Assembly (NCBI RefSeq): GCF_004803895.1
Contig: NZ_CP021978.1
Coordinates: 8,184,001-8,248,000 of the forward strand
Direction of reading: 5' to 3'
Origin: Streptomyces hawaiiensis
GTDB taxonomy: Bacteria > Actinomycetota > Actinomycetes > Streptomycetales > Streptomycetaceae
DNA: 64,000 nt
A program made the translations under genes and the position numbers. Positions 8,092 to 16,417 of this stretch are shown here, piece by piece. The notes below the pieces were generated by a model. It saw only the letters and a list, made by a program, of their open reading frames with translations, was not told the origin of the DNA and did no database searches. Numbering within the stretch: the first letter of the stretch is position 1; each line of letters opens with the position of its first letter.

Positions 8092-9128
8092 CGGTCGTCA
8101 CTCCGCAAGAAGCCCCCGTGGCCGATGTGCCCAAGTCGAGCGGCACCCGGCTGGTCGACCGCGTCTTCAAGATGCGCGAACTGGCCATCCTGCTCGTCTT
8201 CCTGGTGATGATCGGCGTCACCCAGGCGGGCAACAGCGAGTTCCTGTCCGAACAGGGCATCAAGGACCTGCTGCTGAACGCGACGATCCTGGTCCTGGTG
8301 GCCACCGGCCAGTCCCTCGTCGTCATCACCCGCAACGTCGACCTGTCCGTCGGATCCACGCTCGGCATCAGCGCCTTCGCCGCCGGCATCTATCTCCAGG
8401 GCGGCGGCAACCCCGTCGTGGCGATCGCGCTGGCCGTGCTGCTCGGCATCGGCTTCGGACTGCTGAACGGACTGCTCGTCAGTCTCGGCCAGGTGCCCGC
8501 GCTCGTCGTCACCCTCGGCACGCTGTACATCATCCGCGGCATCGACTCCATCTGGGTCGGCTCCCGCCAGATCACCGCGGCCGATCTGCCCGGCGGATTC
8601 GTCGACTTCGGCTCCGGCGGCATCTCGGCGGTGCCGTACCTGGCGCTGATCGCGCTGGCCGTGCTCATCGCCACCGCCTACTACCTCAAGCACTTCGCCA
8701 GCGGCCGCGAGCTGTACGCGCTCGGCTCCAACCCCGAGGCCGCCCGCCTCGCCGGCATCCCCGTCCGCAAGCGGACCCTCGCCGCCTACACCTTCTGCGG
8801 CGCCCTCGCCGGACTCGCCGGCGCGATGTACCTCGCCCGGTTCGGCAACGTCGACTCCGGCACCGGCAGCGGCTACGAACTGACCGTCGTCAGCGCGGTC
8901 GTGGTCGGCGGCGTCGTCTTCACCGGCGGCTCCGGCAGCGTCTACGGCGCGGCCCTCGGCGCGCTGCTGCTGACCTCCATCAACAGCGTGCTGCCCGCCC
9001 TCGGCGTCAGCTCCGTCTGGGTGCTCGCCATCAACGGCATCCTGCTCATCCTCGCGATCGCGGTCGACCGGGTCGTCGCGCTGCGCGTGGCCTCCGCCCT
9101 GAAGAAGAGGAACGCCCGCCATGGCTGA
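8088..9128 (+). CDS. rhaP: Rhamnose-type ABC transporter permease 1 (RbsC family)
   Basis: 346 residues, integral membrane, with about eight to ten hydrophobic helices beginning at MRELAILLVFLVMIGV. It carries the RbsC-like segments ITRNVDLSVGS and GLLNGLLV, and a late VVVGGVVFTGGSGSVYGA motif. It would form the membrane channel with the permease encoded next. ATG at 8088 overlaps the rhaT stop; its own end overlaps the next start by 8 bases. Substrate assignment rests on context. Confidence 0.9.
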   Translation: MTVVTPQEAPVADVPKSSGTRLVDRVFKMRELAILLVFLVMIGVTQAGNSEFLSEQGIKDLLLNATILVLVATGQSLVVITRNVDLSVGSTLGISAFAAGIYLQGGGNPVVAIALAVLLGIGFGLLNGLLVSLGQVPALVVTLGTLYIIRGIDSIWVGSRQITAADLPGGFVDFGSGGISAVPYLALIALAVLIATAYYLKHFASGRELYALGSNPEAARLAGIPVRKRTLAAYTFCGALAGLAGAMYLARFGNVDSGTGSGYELTVVSAVVVGGVVFTGGSGSVYGAALGALLLTSINSVLPALGVSSVWVLAINGILLILAIAVDRVVALRVASALKKRNARHG

Positions 9129-10149
9129 CATCTCCCCGAGCCGAACGGTCCACTGGTCCGGCCTGAAGAGGTGGGATTCCGCCGTCGGCGCCCTGCTCGT
9201 CGTGGTGCTGCTGTTCTCCTTCGGTTTCGTCGACGGGTTCGGCAACGCGTTCAACCTGTCGTTCCTGATCGGCAGCACGCTGCCGATCGCGCTGATCGCG
9301 CTGCCGATGACCCTGCTGGTCGTCTCCGGTGAGATCGACCTGTCGGTCGCCTCCACGGCCGGTCTGTCGGGTGCCGTGATGGGCGCCCTGTGGAACCAGG
9401 GCATGACCATCGAGACGATCATCCCGATCTGCCTGCTGCTCGGTGTCGTGTGCGGGCTGATCAACGGGCTCCTCGTGACCAGGCTGGGGCTGCCGTCCCT
9501 CGCCGTCACCATCGGCACGCTGGCCGCCTACCGGGGCATCGCGCAGATCGTGCTCGGCTCCGACGCGGTGACCGACTTCCCGACGCAGTACCTGGACTTC
9601 GCGGCCGGACGCATCGGCGACACGTTCATCCCGTACGCCCTGCTGCCGTTCGTCGTCCTGCTCGCCATCGCCGTGGTCGCGCTGCACGCCACGCCGTTCG
9701 GCCGGTCGCTGTTCGCGATCGGCGCGAGCGAGGAGGCCGCCCGCTTCGCCGGCATCCGGGTCAAGCGGCAGAAGCTGATCCTGTTCACCCTGACCGGTCT
9801 GATGGCCTCCCTGACCGGCATCTTCTGGGCGCTGCACTACGCCAGCGCCCGCTACGACAACGCCACCGGCCTCGAACTGTCCGTCGTGGCCGCCGTGCTG
9901 CTCGGCGGCATCGACTTCGACGGCGGCAAGGGCACGCTGGGCGGCGCCATCGCCGGGGTGTTCCTCCTCGGGGCGCTGCAGAACGTGATGAGCCTCCAGG
10001 ACGTGTCCGCCCAGTCCCAGATCGTCGTCACCGGCGTCCTGCTCGTTCTGTCCGTGCTCGGCCCCCGGGTCCTGCGGCAGATCTCCACAGCGAGGGCGGG
10101 CCGCAGAGCCGCCTCGACTCCCCTCTCGTCATCCAGCTCTTCCTCGTAA
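9121..10149 (+). CDS. rhaQ: Rhamnose-type ABC transporter permease 2 (RbsC family)
   Basis: 342 residues, a second RbsC-type membrane permease related to the preceding one, with the shared segments VVSGEIDLSVAST and GLINGLLVTRLGLPS and a late LLGGIDFDGGKGTLGG motif. The two probably form a heterodimer, as in RhaPQ systems. ATG at 9121 lies inside the 3' end of the previous gene. The C-terminal tail is a run of serines. Twelve bases separate it from the binding-protein gene. Confidence 0.9.
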   Translation: MADISPSRTVHWSGLKRWDSAVGALLVVVLLFSFGFVDGFGNAFNLSFLIGSTLPIALIALPMTLLVVSGEIDLSVASTAGLSGAVMGALWNQGMTIETIIPICLLLGVVCGLINGLLVTRLGLPSLAVTIGTLAAYRGIAQIVLGSDAVTDFPTQYLDFAAGRIGDTFIPYALLPFVVLLAIAVVALHATPFGRSLFAIGASEEAARFAGIRVKRQKLILFTLTGLMASLTGIFWALHYASARYDNATGLELSVVAAVLLGGIDFDGGKGTLGGAIAGVFLLGALQNVMSLQDVSAQSQIVVTGVLLVLSVLGPRVLRQISTARAGRRAASTPLSSSSSSS

Positions 10150-10161
10150 AGGACCATCGCC

Positions 10162-11244
10162 ATGCGCAAGTCAACCCTCCGCCGCAGCTGCGCGGCCCTC
10201 GCCACCGCCACCTCCCTCGCGCTCGCGCTCACCGCCTGCGGCGGCACCACCAAGAAGGACGTCGCCGACGAGGGCGCCTCCGCCGCCACCGCCGGCAAGG
10301 CCGACCCCAACGCCGCCACCAAGAAGGGCCTCACCGTCGGGTTCCTGCCCAAGCAGGTCAACAACCCGTACTTCACCAGCGCCGACAAGGGCGGCGAGAA
10401 GGCGCTGAAGGAGCTGGGGTCCAGCTACAAGGAGGTCGGGCCGTCCAGCGCGACCGACACCGCCGGGCAGGTCTCCTACGTCAACACGCTCACCCAGCAG
10501 CAGGTCGACGCGATGGCCGTCTCCGCGCAGGACCCCGGTGCGCTGTGCACCGCCCTGAAGCAGGCCATGAAGAACGACATCAAGGTCGTCACCTACGACT
10601 CCGACACCACCCCCGACTGCCGCAACGCCTTCGTCTCCCAGGCCTCCGCCGAGGACCTGGGCCGTACCGAGGTGCAGCTGCTCGCCAAGCAGGTCGACCA
10701 CAAGGGCGAGATCGCGATCCTGTCCGCCGCGCAGACCGCGACGAACCAGAACACCTGGATCGACTTCATGAAGGACGAGCTGAAGAAGCCCGAGTACAAG
10801 AACATGAAGCTGGTGAAGGTCGCGTACGGCAACGACGACGCCCAGCAGTCCTTCCAGCAGACCCAGGGCCTGCTCCAGGAGTACCCGAACCTGAAGGGGA
10901 TCATCTCCCCGACCACCGTCGGCATCAAGGCCGCCGCCCAGTACCTGTCGGGCTCCAAGTACAAGGGCAAGGTCAAGCTGACCGGCCTCGGCACCCCCAA
11001 CGACATGCGCAAGTACGTCAAGAACGGCACCGTCGAGGCGTTCGAGCTGTGGGACCCGGCCAAGCTCGGCGAGCTGGCCGCCCGTACCGCCGTCGCGCTG
11101 TCCTCCGGGCAGATCACCGGCAAGGAGGGCGAGACCTTCAAGGCCGGCTCCATGGGCGAGTACACCATCGGCAAGGACGGCGTGATCAGCCTCGGCAAGC
11201 CGACCGTGTTCGACGCCAAGAACATCGACCAGTTCAACTTCTAG
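10162..11244 (+). CDS. rhaS: Rhamnose substrate-binding lipoprotein of ABC transporter
   Basis: 360 residues. An N-terminal lipoprotein signal peptide ends in the lipobox LTAC with Cys26 as the predicted lipidated residue. The mature part is a periplasmic-binding-protein type I fold (sugar-binding family 4/RbsB-like), beginning GLTVGFLPKQVNNPYF. It would capture sugar outside the membrane and deliver it to the two permeases. In-operon position between permease and mutarotase makes L-rhamnose the likely ligand. Autoinducer-2 binding proteins share this fold, but the rha neighbours argue against that. Confidence 0.92.
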   Translation: MRKSTLRRSCAALATATSLALALTACGGTTKKDVADEGASAATAGKADPNAATKKGLTVGFLPKQVNNPYFTSADKGGEKALKELGSSYKEVGPSSATDTAGQVSYVNTLTQQQVDAMAVSAQDPGALCTALKQAMKNDIKVVTYDSDTTPDCRNAFVSQASAEDLGRTEVQLLAKQVDHKGEIAILSAAQTATNQNTWIDFMKDELKKPEYKNMKLVKVAYGNDDAQQSFQQTQGLLQEYPNLKGIISPTTVGIKAAAQYLSGSKYKGKVKLTGLGTPNDMRKYVKNGTVEAFELWDPAKLGELAARTAVALSSGQITGKEGETFKAGSMGEYTIGKDGVISLGKPTVFDAKNIDQFNF

Positions 11245-11261
11245 ATCCTGGGAGGTCCTTG

Positions 11262-11582
11262 ATGCAGCGCGTGTGCTTCCTGCTGAAGGTCCGGGCGGAG
11301 CGCCTCGACGAGTACCGCGAGCGGCACGCCGCGGTATGGCCCGAGATGCTCCAGGCACTCTCACAGACCGGCTGGCACAACTACTCGCTCTTCCTGCGCG
11401 AGGACGGACTGCTCGTCGGCTACCTCGAGACCGAGGACTTCGCGGCCGCCCAGGCCGGCATGGAAGCCACCGACGTCAACGCCCGCTGGCAGGCGGAGAT
11501 GGCGCCGTTCTTCGAGTCGCTGGACGGCGCCCGGCCCGACGAGGCCATGAAACCGCTCACCGAAGTATTCCACCTCGCATGA
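11262..11582 (+). CDS. rhaM: L-rhamnose mutarotase
   Basis: 106 residues, full length for RhaM/RhaU. A small dimeric alpha-beta barrel protein that interconverts the alpha and beta anomers of L-rhamnose. The family signature is visible early: RVCFLLKVRAERLDEYRERH, then AAVWPEM, followed by WHNYSLF and NARWQAEMAPFFE. A strong GGAGG site precedes the ATG at 11262. It follows the binding protein by 17 bases and precedes the secreted propeller protein by 16, so all are one operon. Confidence 0.95.
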   Translation: MQRVCFLLKVRAERLDEYRERHAAVWPEMLQALSQTGWHNYSLFLREDGLLVGYLETEDFAAAQAGMEATDVNARWQAEMAPFFESLDGARPDEAMKPLTEVFHLA

Positions 11583-11598
11583 CAATGGAGTCCACGCG

Positions 11599-13023
11599 AT
11601 GCACAGACGTACCTTGCTGGCCGCCGCTCTCGCGGGAGCGGTGGTGACCCCCGCCTTCGCCTCCGGCACGGCGCGGGCCGCCGACCCCGGCCCGTCGGTC
11701 ACCCGCACCGGCACCACCACGCTCGACGGCCAGGCCCTCTTCTTCGTGTCCTATGACGGGCTGGTCAACAACAACGCGTTCCAGAAGAACGGCCTGCTGA
11801 CCTACAAGGGCTACCAGTACGCCGCCTGGTACACCGCCGACCGCAACGCCGTCGTCGGCCGCCGTGCCCTCGGCGCGAGCACCTGGTCCACCGTGAAGGT
11901 CGGGCACACTCTTCGCTACAACGACTCCCACAACGTCATCTCCATGGGCCTCTCCAAGGTCGACGGCCGGCTGCACCTCAACATGGACTCCCACAGCGAC
12001 GGCTTCACGTACGTCAAGTCCGTCGCCGGGCTCATGGACAACCCCGCGGGGCTGAGCTGGACCGCGAGCCGCTTCGGCGCGCCCCAGTCGACGCTGGACG
12101 GGCTGGCACTGACCTCGCAGTTCACCTACCCGCAGTTCGTCTCCACGCCGGACGGCAAGCTCCAGCTGAGCTACCGCGTCGCCGTCTCGGGCAACGGCCG
12201 CAACGCCCTCGCCGAGTACGACGGCACCAAGTGGACCAACCTCGGCGAATGGTCCGCCTCCACCGGCACGTACAGCAGCGAGCACGGCTCCTCGACGGCC
12301 CGCAACATGTACCTGCACGGCATCGACTACGACCGCAACGGCCGGCTGCACTCCTTCTTCACCTGGCGCGAGCAGAACGGCGCCGTGATGTGCAGCAGCG
12401 GCGGCATCACCAACCACGACACCGGCTACGTCTACTCCGACGACCGGGGCCGCACCTGGCGCAACAACGCCGGTGCCGTCGTCGGCGTCACCGGAGGCTC
12501 CGACAAGGTGTCCGTCAACGACGCCGGTCTGGTCGTGGACCCCCTGAACCCGGACCACTCCCTGATGAACCAGGAGAGCCAGTTCACCGACTCCGCGGGC
12601 CGGCCGCACGCGATCATCTCCTACGTCCCGGGCCGGTTCGGCCAGTGCACCACGAACTACGTCGCGAACCGGACGGCCAACGGCCGTGCCTTCCATGTCC
12701 GCAAGAACGCCTCCGGCACCTGGCAGAAGACCGAGATACCGGTCCCGCTCAACTCCAGCCAGCGCACCAAGCTGATCCTGGACAAGTACGACAACGCCTA
12801 CGCCATCTTCCCGTTCGGGCGGATCGCCGCGGCTTCCGCCGCCTCCGGGTACACCGACTGGAAGATCCTTTTCGACGGCAGCGGCCTCAACGCCTTCGGC
12901 GAGGTCGTCACCGACGAGACACGGGTCGCGCAGGACGGGGTGCTGTCCTTCATGTACCAGGAGAAGTCCAGCGGTACGACGCCCTCGGCGCTGCGCGTCG
13001 TCGACTTCCGCCTGCCCGCCTGA
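11599..13023 (+). CDS. Secreted BNR-repeat beta-propeller protein, possible rhamnose-releasing polysaccharide lyase
   Basis: 474 residues. Signal peptide (MHRRTLLAAALAGAVVTPAF, cleavage after TARA) with an Arg pair that may use the Tat route. The mature protein has BNR-type blade motifs such as VYSDDRGRTWR and conserved-looking histidines in NDSHNVISMG and MDSHSDGF. The closest family I can name is BNR_4 (PF15892), which includes beta-propeller lyases acting on rhamnose-containing glycans (ulvan lyases, PL42 rhamnose-glucuronate lyase). A secreted enzyme co-transcribed with rhamnose uptake genes would supply substrate. Sialidase-type activity is not excluded. Family is fairly sure; the reaction is inference. 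Confidence 0.75.
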   Translation: MHRRTLLAAALAGAVVTPAFASGTARAADPGPSVTRTGTTTLDGQALFFVSYDGLVNNNAFQKNGLLTYKGYQYAAWYTADRNAVVGRRALGASTWSTVKVGHTLRYNDSHNVISMGLSKVDGRLHLNMDSHSDGFTYVKSVAGLMDNPAGLSWTASRFGAPQSTLDGLALTSQFTYPQFVSTPDGKLQLSYRVAVSGNGRNALAEYDGTKWTNLGEWSASTGTYSSEHGSSTARNMYLHGIDYDRNGRLHSFFTWREQNGAVMCSSGGITNHDTGYVYSDDRGRTWRNNAGAVVGVTGGSDKVSVNDAGLVVDPLNPDHSLMNQESQFTDSAGRPHAIISYVPGRFGQCTTNYVANRTANGRAFHVRKNASGTWQKTEIPVPLNSSQRTKLILDKYDNAYAIFPFGRIAAASAASGYTDWKILFDGSGLNAFGEVVTDETRVAQDGVLSFMYQEKSSGTTPSALRVVDFRLPA

Positions 13024-13110
13024 CCGCGACCGGTTCCCGGGGCGGCTGCCGGTAGTGTGAAGCCGCCCCGGCCGCCGCCCCCCTCGTCTCCCTCTGGAGG
13101 TCCCTGCCCG

Positions 13111-14136
13111 ATGGCCCAGTCGGTGGGTATCAAGGACGTCGCCCGCGTCGCCGGAGTCTCCGTCGGCACCGTCTCGAACGTGATCAACCGCCCGGACACG
13201 GTCGCGACCGAGACTCGGGCCCGCGTGCTGTCCGCGATAGACCGGCTCGGCTACGTCCGCAGCGAGTCGGCTCGCCAACTGCGCGCGGGCCGCAGCCGCA
13301 TCATGGGGCTGCTCGTCCTCGACATGGGCAACCCCTTTTTCGTCGACGTGGCGCGCGGCGCCGAGCGCGCCGCCCGGCAGGCCGGACTCGGCGTGATGGT
13401 CTGCAACAGCGCCCAGAACCCGGGCGAGGAGGCCGAGTACCTGTCGCTCTTCGCCGAGCAGCGGGTGCGCGGTGTGCTGCTCACGCCCGCCGACGCGACC
13501 GGCCGCAACATCGAGGGGTTCCGCCGGCACAACATCCCCTTCGTCCTGGTCGACCGGGTCGCCGAGGGCACCACCGAGTGCTCGGTCTCCGTCGACGACG
13601 TCGCGGGCGGCGCCCTGGCCGTACGCCACCTCGTCGACGCCGGGCACCGCTCCCTCGCCTACGTCAGCGGCCCGCCCGGCCTGAACCAGGTCCGTGACCG
13701 GCGCACCGGCGCCCTCGAAGCGCTCGCCGAGGCCGGGCTCGGGCCCGACGTGCTGCGCGAACTGCCCACCGAGCGGCTGGACGTCGCCGCCGGCCGCGAC
13801 GCCGGGGCCCGGCTGCTCGGGCTCGCCGACCGGCCCACCGCCGTGTTCTGCGCGAACGACCTGCTCGCCCTCGGAGTGCTGCAGGCCATGTACGCGGCCG
13901 GTGTCGGCGTCCCCGACGACCTCGCCATCGTCGGCTACGACGACATCGAGTTCGCCGCCGCCGCGGCCGTCCCGCTCACCTCGGTCCGGCAGCCCGCCGT
14001 CACCATGGGCGCCATGGCCGCCGACCTGCTCCTGGAGGAGACGGAGGAGGAAGGCACGGCGCGAGCGCACGAGCACCGCAGGGTCGTCCTCCAGCCCGAG
14101 CTGGTGGTCCGCCGCTCCAGCCTGTCCGCCCGCTAG
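13111..14136 (+). CDS. rhaR: LacI-family transcriptional repressor, likely rhamnose regulator
   Basis: 341 residues. N-terminal HTH (GIKDVARVAGVSVGTVSNVI, residues ~6-25) and hinge SARQLRAGRS, then a sugar-binding domain with the family end motif VRQPAVTMGAMAADLLLE. ATG at 13111 follows a CTGGAGG site. It ends the rightward rhamnose run, 87 bases after the propeller gene. Two TGAAAC-type operators in the rhaI/rhaT gap are its likely targets, with rhamnose or a derivative as inducer. Its TAG stop lies within the inverted repeat at 14133-14200. The symbol is by function and context; rhamnose regulators in other phyla belong to the AraC or DeoR families. Confidence 0.88.
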   Translation: MAQSVGIKDVARVAGVSVGTVSNVINRPDTVATETRARVLSAIDRLGYVRSESARQLRAGRSRIMGLLVLDMGNPFFVDVARGAERAARQAGLGVMVCNSAQNPGEEAEYLSLFAEQRVRGVLLTPADATGRNIEGFRRHNIPFVLVDRVAEGTTECSVSVDDVAGGALAVRHLVDAGHRSLAYVSGPPGLNQVRDRRTGALEALAEAGLGPDVLRELPTERLDVAAGRDAGARLLGLADRPTAVFCANDLLALGVLQAMYAAGVGVPDDLAIVGYDDIEFAAAAAVPLTSVRQPAVTMGAMAADLLLEETEEEGTARAHEHRRVVLQPELVVRRSSLSAR

Positions 14137-14200
14137 GTCGTGTCCGCGAAGTCCCGTCGTTCGCCCGCGGGGCAGGCGGGACCTTGCGGACACGGCCTAG
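14133..14200. repeat. CTAG-bounded imperfect inverted repeat (terminator or MITE-like element)
   Basis: Arms 14133-14156 and 14177-14200 are complementary over 24 bases with three mismatches, all G-U pairs in RNA, around a 20-base loop. Both ends carry CTAG. The first arm begins at the last bases of the LacI-family gene and supplies its TAG stop. As RNA it would form a long terminator hairpin; as DNA it resembles a miniature element with terminal repeats of the GGTCGTGTCC type seen in some actinobacterial IS5-group elements (recollection). Confidence 0.65.
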
Positions 14201-14308
14201 GGCTGAACCGCCGTTCAGCAAGGTTTCATGATCGAAGGGCTCACCCGCGGACGATCGCTGTGATGAACTGGGACGCGGTCCGAAAATCCGTCCGTCCCGG
14301 GAGCCCTG

Positions 14309-15610
14309 TTGACCACCAGCTACCGTCAGCCCGGAGTCGTCCTCACCGACCGCCGCTTCACCGTCCCCCTCGACCACGACCGCCCCGAGGACGAGACGAT
14401 CGAGCTGTACGCCCGCGAAGTCGTGGCGAGCGACAAGGCGCACCAGGACCTGCCGTGGCTGCTCTACCTCCAGGGCGGTCCCGGCTTCGGCGCGGACCGG
14501 TCCGTCGGCCGCCCGGGCTGGCTGGGCAGGGCCCTGCAGGAGTACCGCGTCCTGCTCCTCGACCAGCGCGGCACCGGCCACAGCACACCCGCCAACCGCC
14601 AGACGCTCCCGCTGCGCGGCGGCCCCGCCGAGCAGGCCGAGTACCTCACGCACTTCCGCGCCGACTCGATCGTCCGCGACTGCGAGGTCATCCGCGCGGA
14701 GCTCACCCCCGGCAAGCCCTGGACCGTCCTCGGCCAGAGCTTCGGCGGCTTCTGCGCGACCAGCTACCTGTCCCTGGCCCCCGAGGGCCTGACCACCGCC
14801 GTGCTCACCGGCGGCCTGCCCTCCCTCGACGCGCACGCCGACGACGTCTACCGGGCCGCCTTCCCGCGCATCGAACGCAAGGTCACCGCCCACTACGCCC
14901 GCTACCCGCAGGACGCCGAGCGCGCCCGCCGCATCGCGGACCACCTGCTTCACCACGACGTGGTCCTGTCCAACGGCTACCGGCTCACCGTCGAGGCCTT
15001 CCAGTCCCTCGGCATCGTCCTCGGCACCGGCGACGGCACCCACCGCCTGCACTACCTCCTGGAGAACGCCTTCGTCCGCACCGCGCAGGGCCACACGCTA
15101 TCCGACGCGTTCCAGGAGCAGGCGCAGGCCATGCTCTCCTACGCCCGGCACCCGTTGTACGCCCTGATCCACGAGTCGATCTACGGCCAGGACGCCCGGC
15201 CCACCGGCTGGTCGGCCGAGCGGGTCCGCGCCGAGTTCCCGCAGTTCGACGCCGCCAAGGCCCTCGCGGGGGATGAGCCTCTCCTGTTCACCGGGGAATC
15301 GATTCACCCCTGGATGTTCGACTGCGACCCGGCCCTGCGCCCCCTGCGCGAGCCCGCCGACCTGCTCGCCGCCCGCACGAACTGGACGCCCCTGTACGAC
15401 CCGGCCCGCCTCGCCGCCAACGAGGTACCGGTCGTGGCGGCCGTCTACCACGACGACATGTACGTCGACACGGCCCACTCCCTGCGCACCGCCCGCACGA
15501 TCCGGGGCTTGCGCACCTGGATCACGGACGAGTTCGAGCACGACGGCATCCGCACCGGCGGGCCCCGCGTCCTCGACCGGCTGCTCGCGCTCGTGCGGGG
15601 CGAGGCGTGA
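14309..15610 (+). CDS. Alpha/beta hydrolase, prolyl aminopeptidase-like
   Basis: 433 residues, the typical size of Streptomyces proline-iminopeptidase-like proteins (peptidase S33). Oxyanion-hole motif LYLQGGPGFG near residue 55, LLLDQRGTGHS, and the nucleophile elbow VLGQSFGG near residue 146; the late EFEHDGIR holds a candidate His. Predicted cytoplasmic, removing N-terminal proline or a similar residue. Start is TTG at 14309, seven bases after GGGAG; no in-frame ATG or GTG lies close upstream. A separate unit between the LacI gene and the deacetylase. Substrate cannot be read from sequence. Confidence 0.85.
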   Translation: MTTSYRQPGVVLTDRRFTVPLDHDRPEDETIELYAREVVASDKAHQDLPWLLYLQGGPGFGADRSVGRPGWLGRALQEYRVLLLDQRGTGHSTPANRQTLPLRGGPAEQAEYLTHFRADSIVRDCEVIRAELTPGKPWTVLGQSFGGFCATSYLSLAPEGLTTAVLTGGLPSLDAHADDVYRAAFPRIERKVTAHYARYPQDAERARRIADHLLHHDVVLSNGYRLTVEAFQSLGIVLGTGDGTHRLHYLLENAFVRTAQGHTLSDAFQEQAQAMLSYARHPLYALIHESIYGQDARPTGWSAERVRAEFPQFDAAKALAGDEPLLFTGESIHPWMFDCDPALRPLREPADLLAARTNWTPLYDPARLAANEVPVVAAVYHDDMYVDTAHSLRTARTIRGLRTWITDEFEHDGIRTGGPRVLDRLLALVRGEA

Positions 15611-15660
15611 AGCCGTGCCGTACGCCCGGTGACGCCGGTGGCGCGGATTAGTCTGCGCAC

Positions 15661-16395
15661 ATGACGACCACTCAACTGCAGCCCATGCCCGGCGACTGGC
15701 GGCGTGCCCTCGCGGTCGTGGCACACCCGGACGACCTCGAGTACGGCTGTTCGGCGGCGATCGCTGCCTGGACCGACGAGGGCCGCGAGGTCGCCTACGT
15801 CCTCGCGACCCGGGGCGAGGCGGGCATCGACACGATCGAGCCCGCGCGGTGCGGGCCGCTGCGCGAGCGGGAGCAGCGGGCGAGCGCGGCGGTGGTCGGC
15901 GTGACGGAGGTGGAGTTCCTCGACCACCAGGACGGCGTCATCGAGTACGGCACCGCCCTGCGCCGCGACATCGCCGCCGCGATCCGCCGGCACAGGCCCG
16001 AGCTGGTCATCACGCTCAACCACCGCGACACCTGGGGCGGCGTCGCCTGGAACACCCCGGACCATGTGGCCGTCGGCCGGGCCACGCTCGACGCGGCGGG
16101 CGACGCCGGCAACCGGTGGATCTTTCCCGAGCTCGTGGAGCAGGGCCTCGACCCCTGGGACGGTGTGCGCTGGGTCGCCGTCGCGGGCTCCAGCGCCCCC
16201 ACCCACGCCGTCGACGCGACAGCCGGCCTGGAGCGCGCGGTGGCCTCGCTGCTGGAACACCGCAGCTACATCGAGGTGTTGACCGAGGAGGATCCGGAGA
16301 CCTACGTCCGCCGCTTCCTCACCGGGCACGCCGAGGCCATGGGGGAGCGGTTCGGGGGCAGGCCGGCGGTGACGTTCGAACTGTTCAGCAGATGA
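15661..16395 (+). CDS. PIG-L family deacetylase
   Basis: 244 residues, LmbE/PIG-L fold. The zinc motif AHPDDLEYG occurs near residue 21 and the later NTPDHVAVGRA supplies the second His ligand. The family removes N-acetyl groups from GlcNAc-containing small molecules, for example in mycothiol biosynthesis (MshB, Mca), but this one is not clearly MshB. No Shine-Dalgarno sequence is seen. TAGTCT (15649-15654) ends six bases before the ATG, so the mRNA may be leaderless. Followed after 22 bases by the sigma factor gene. Confidence 0.85.
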   Translation: MTTTQLQPMPGDWRRALAVVAHPDDLEYGCSAAIAAWTDEGREVAYVLATRGEAGIDTIEPARCGPLREREQRASAAVVGVTEVEFLDHQDGVIEYGTALRRDIAAAIRRHRPELVITLNHRDTWGGVAWNTPDHVAVGRATLDAAGDAGNRWIFPELVEQGLDPWDGVRWVAVAGSSAPTHAVDATAGLERAVASLLEHRSYIEVLTEEDPETYVRRFLTGHAEAMGERFGGRPAVTFELFSR

Positions 16396-16417
16396 CCGGC
16401 GCACGACGGGGGAGACC

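Noticed and set aside
6361..9518. Long leftward frames opposite the rhamnose ABC transporter genes
   Set aside because: They lie antisense to an ABC ATPase and permeases with intact motifs; low-complexity translation and no ribosome site.
14204..14217. TGAAC-CGCC-GTTCA as a third rhamnose LacI operator
   Set aside because: Only 5-bp arms, wider spacing and a different core from the two operators at 6352 and 6518; may be chance or part of another regulator's site.
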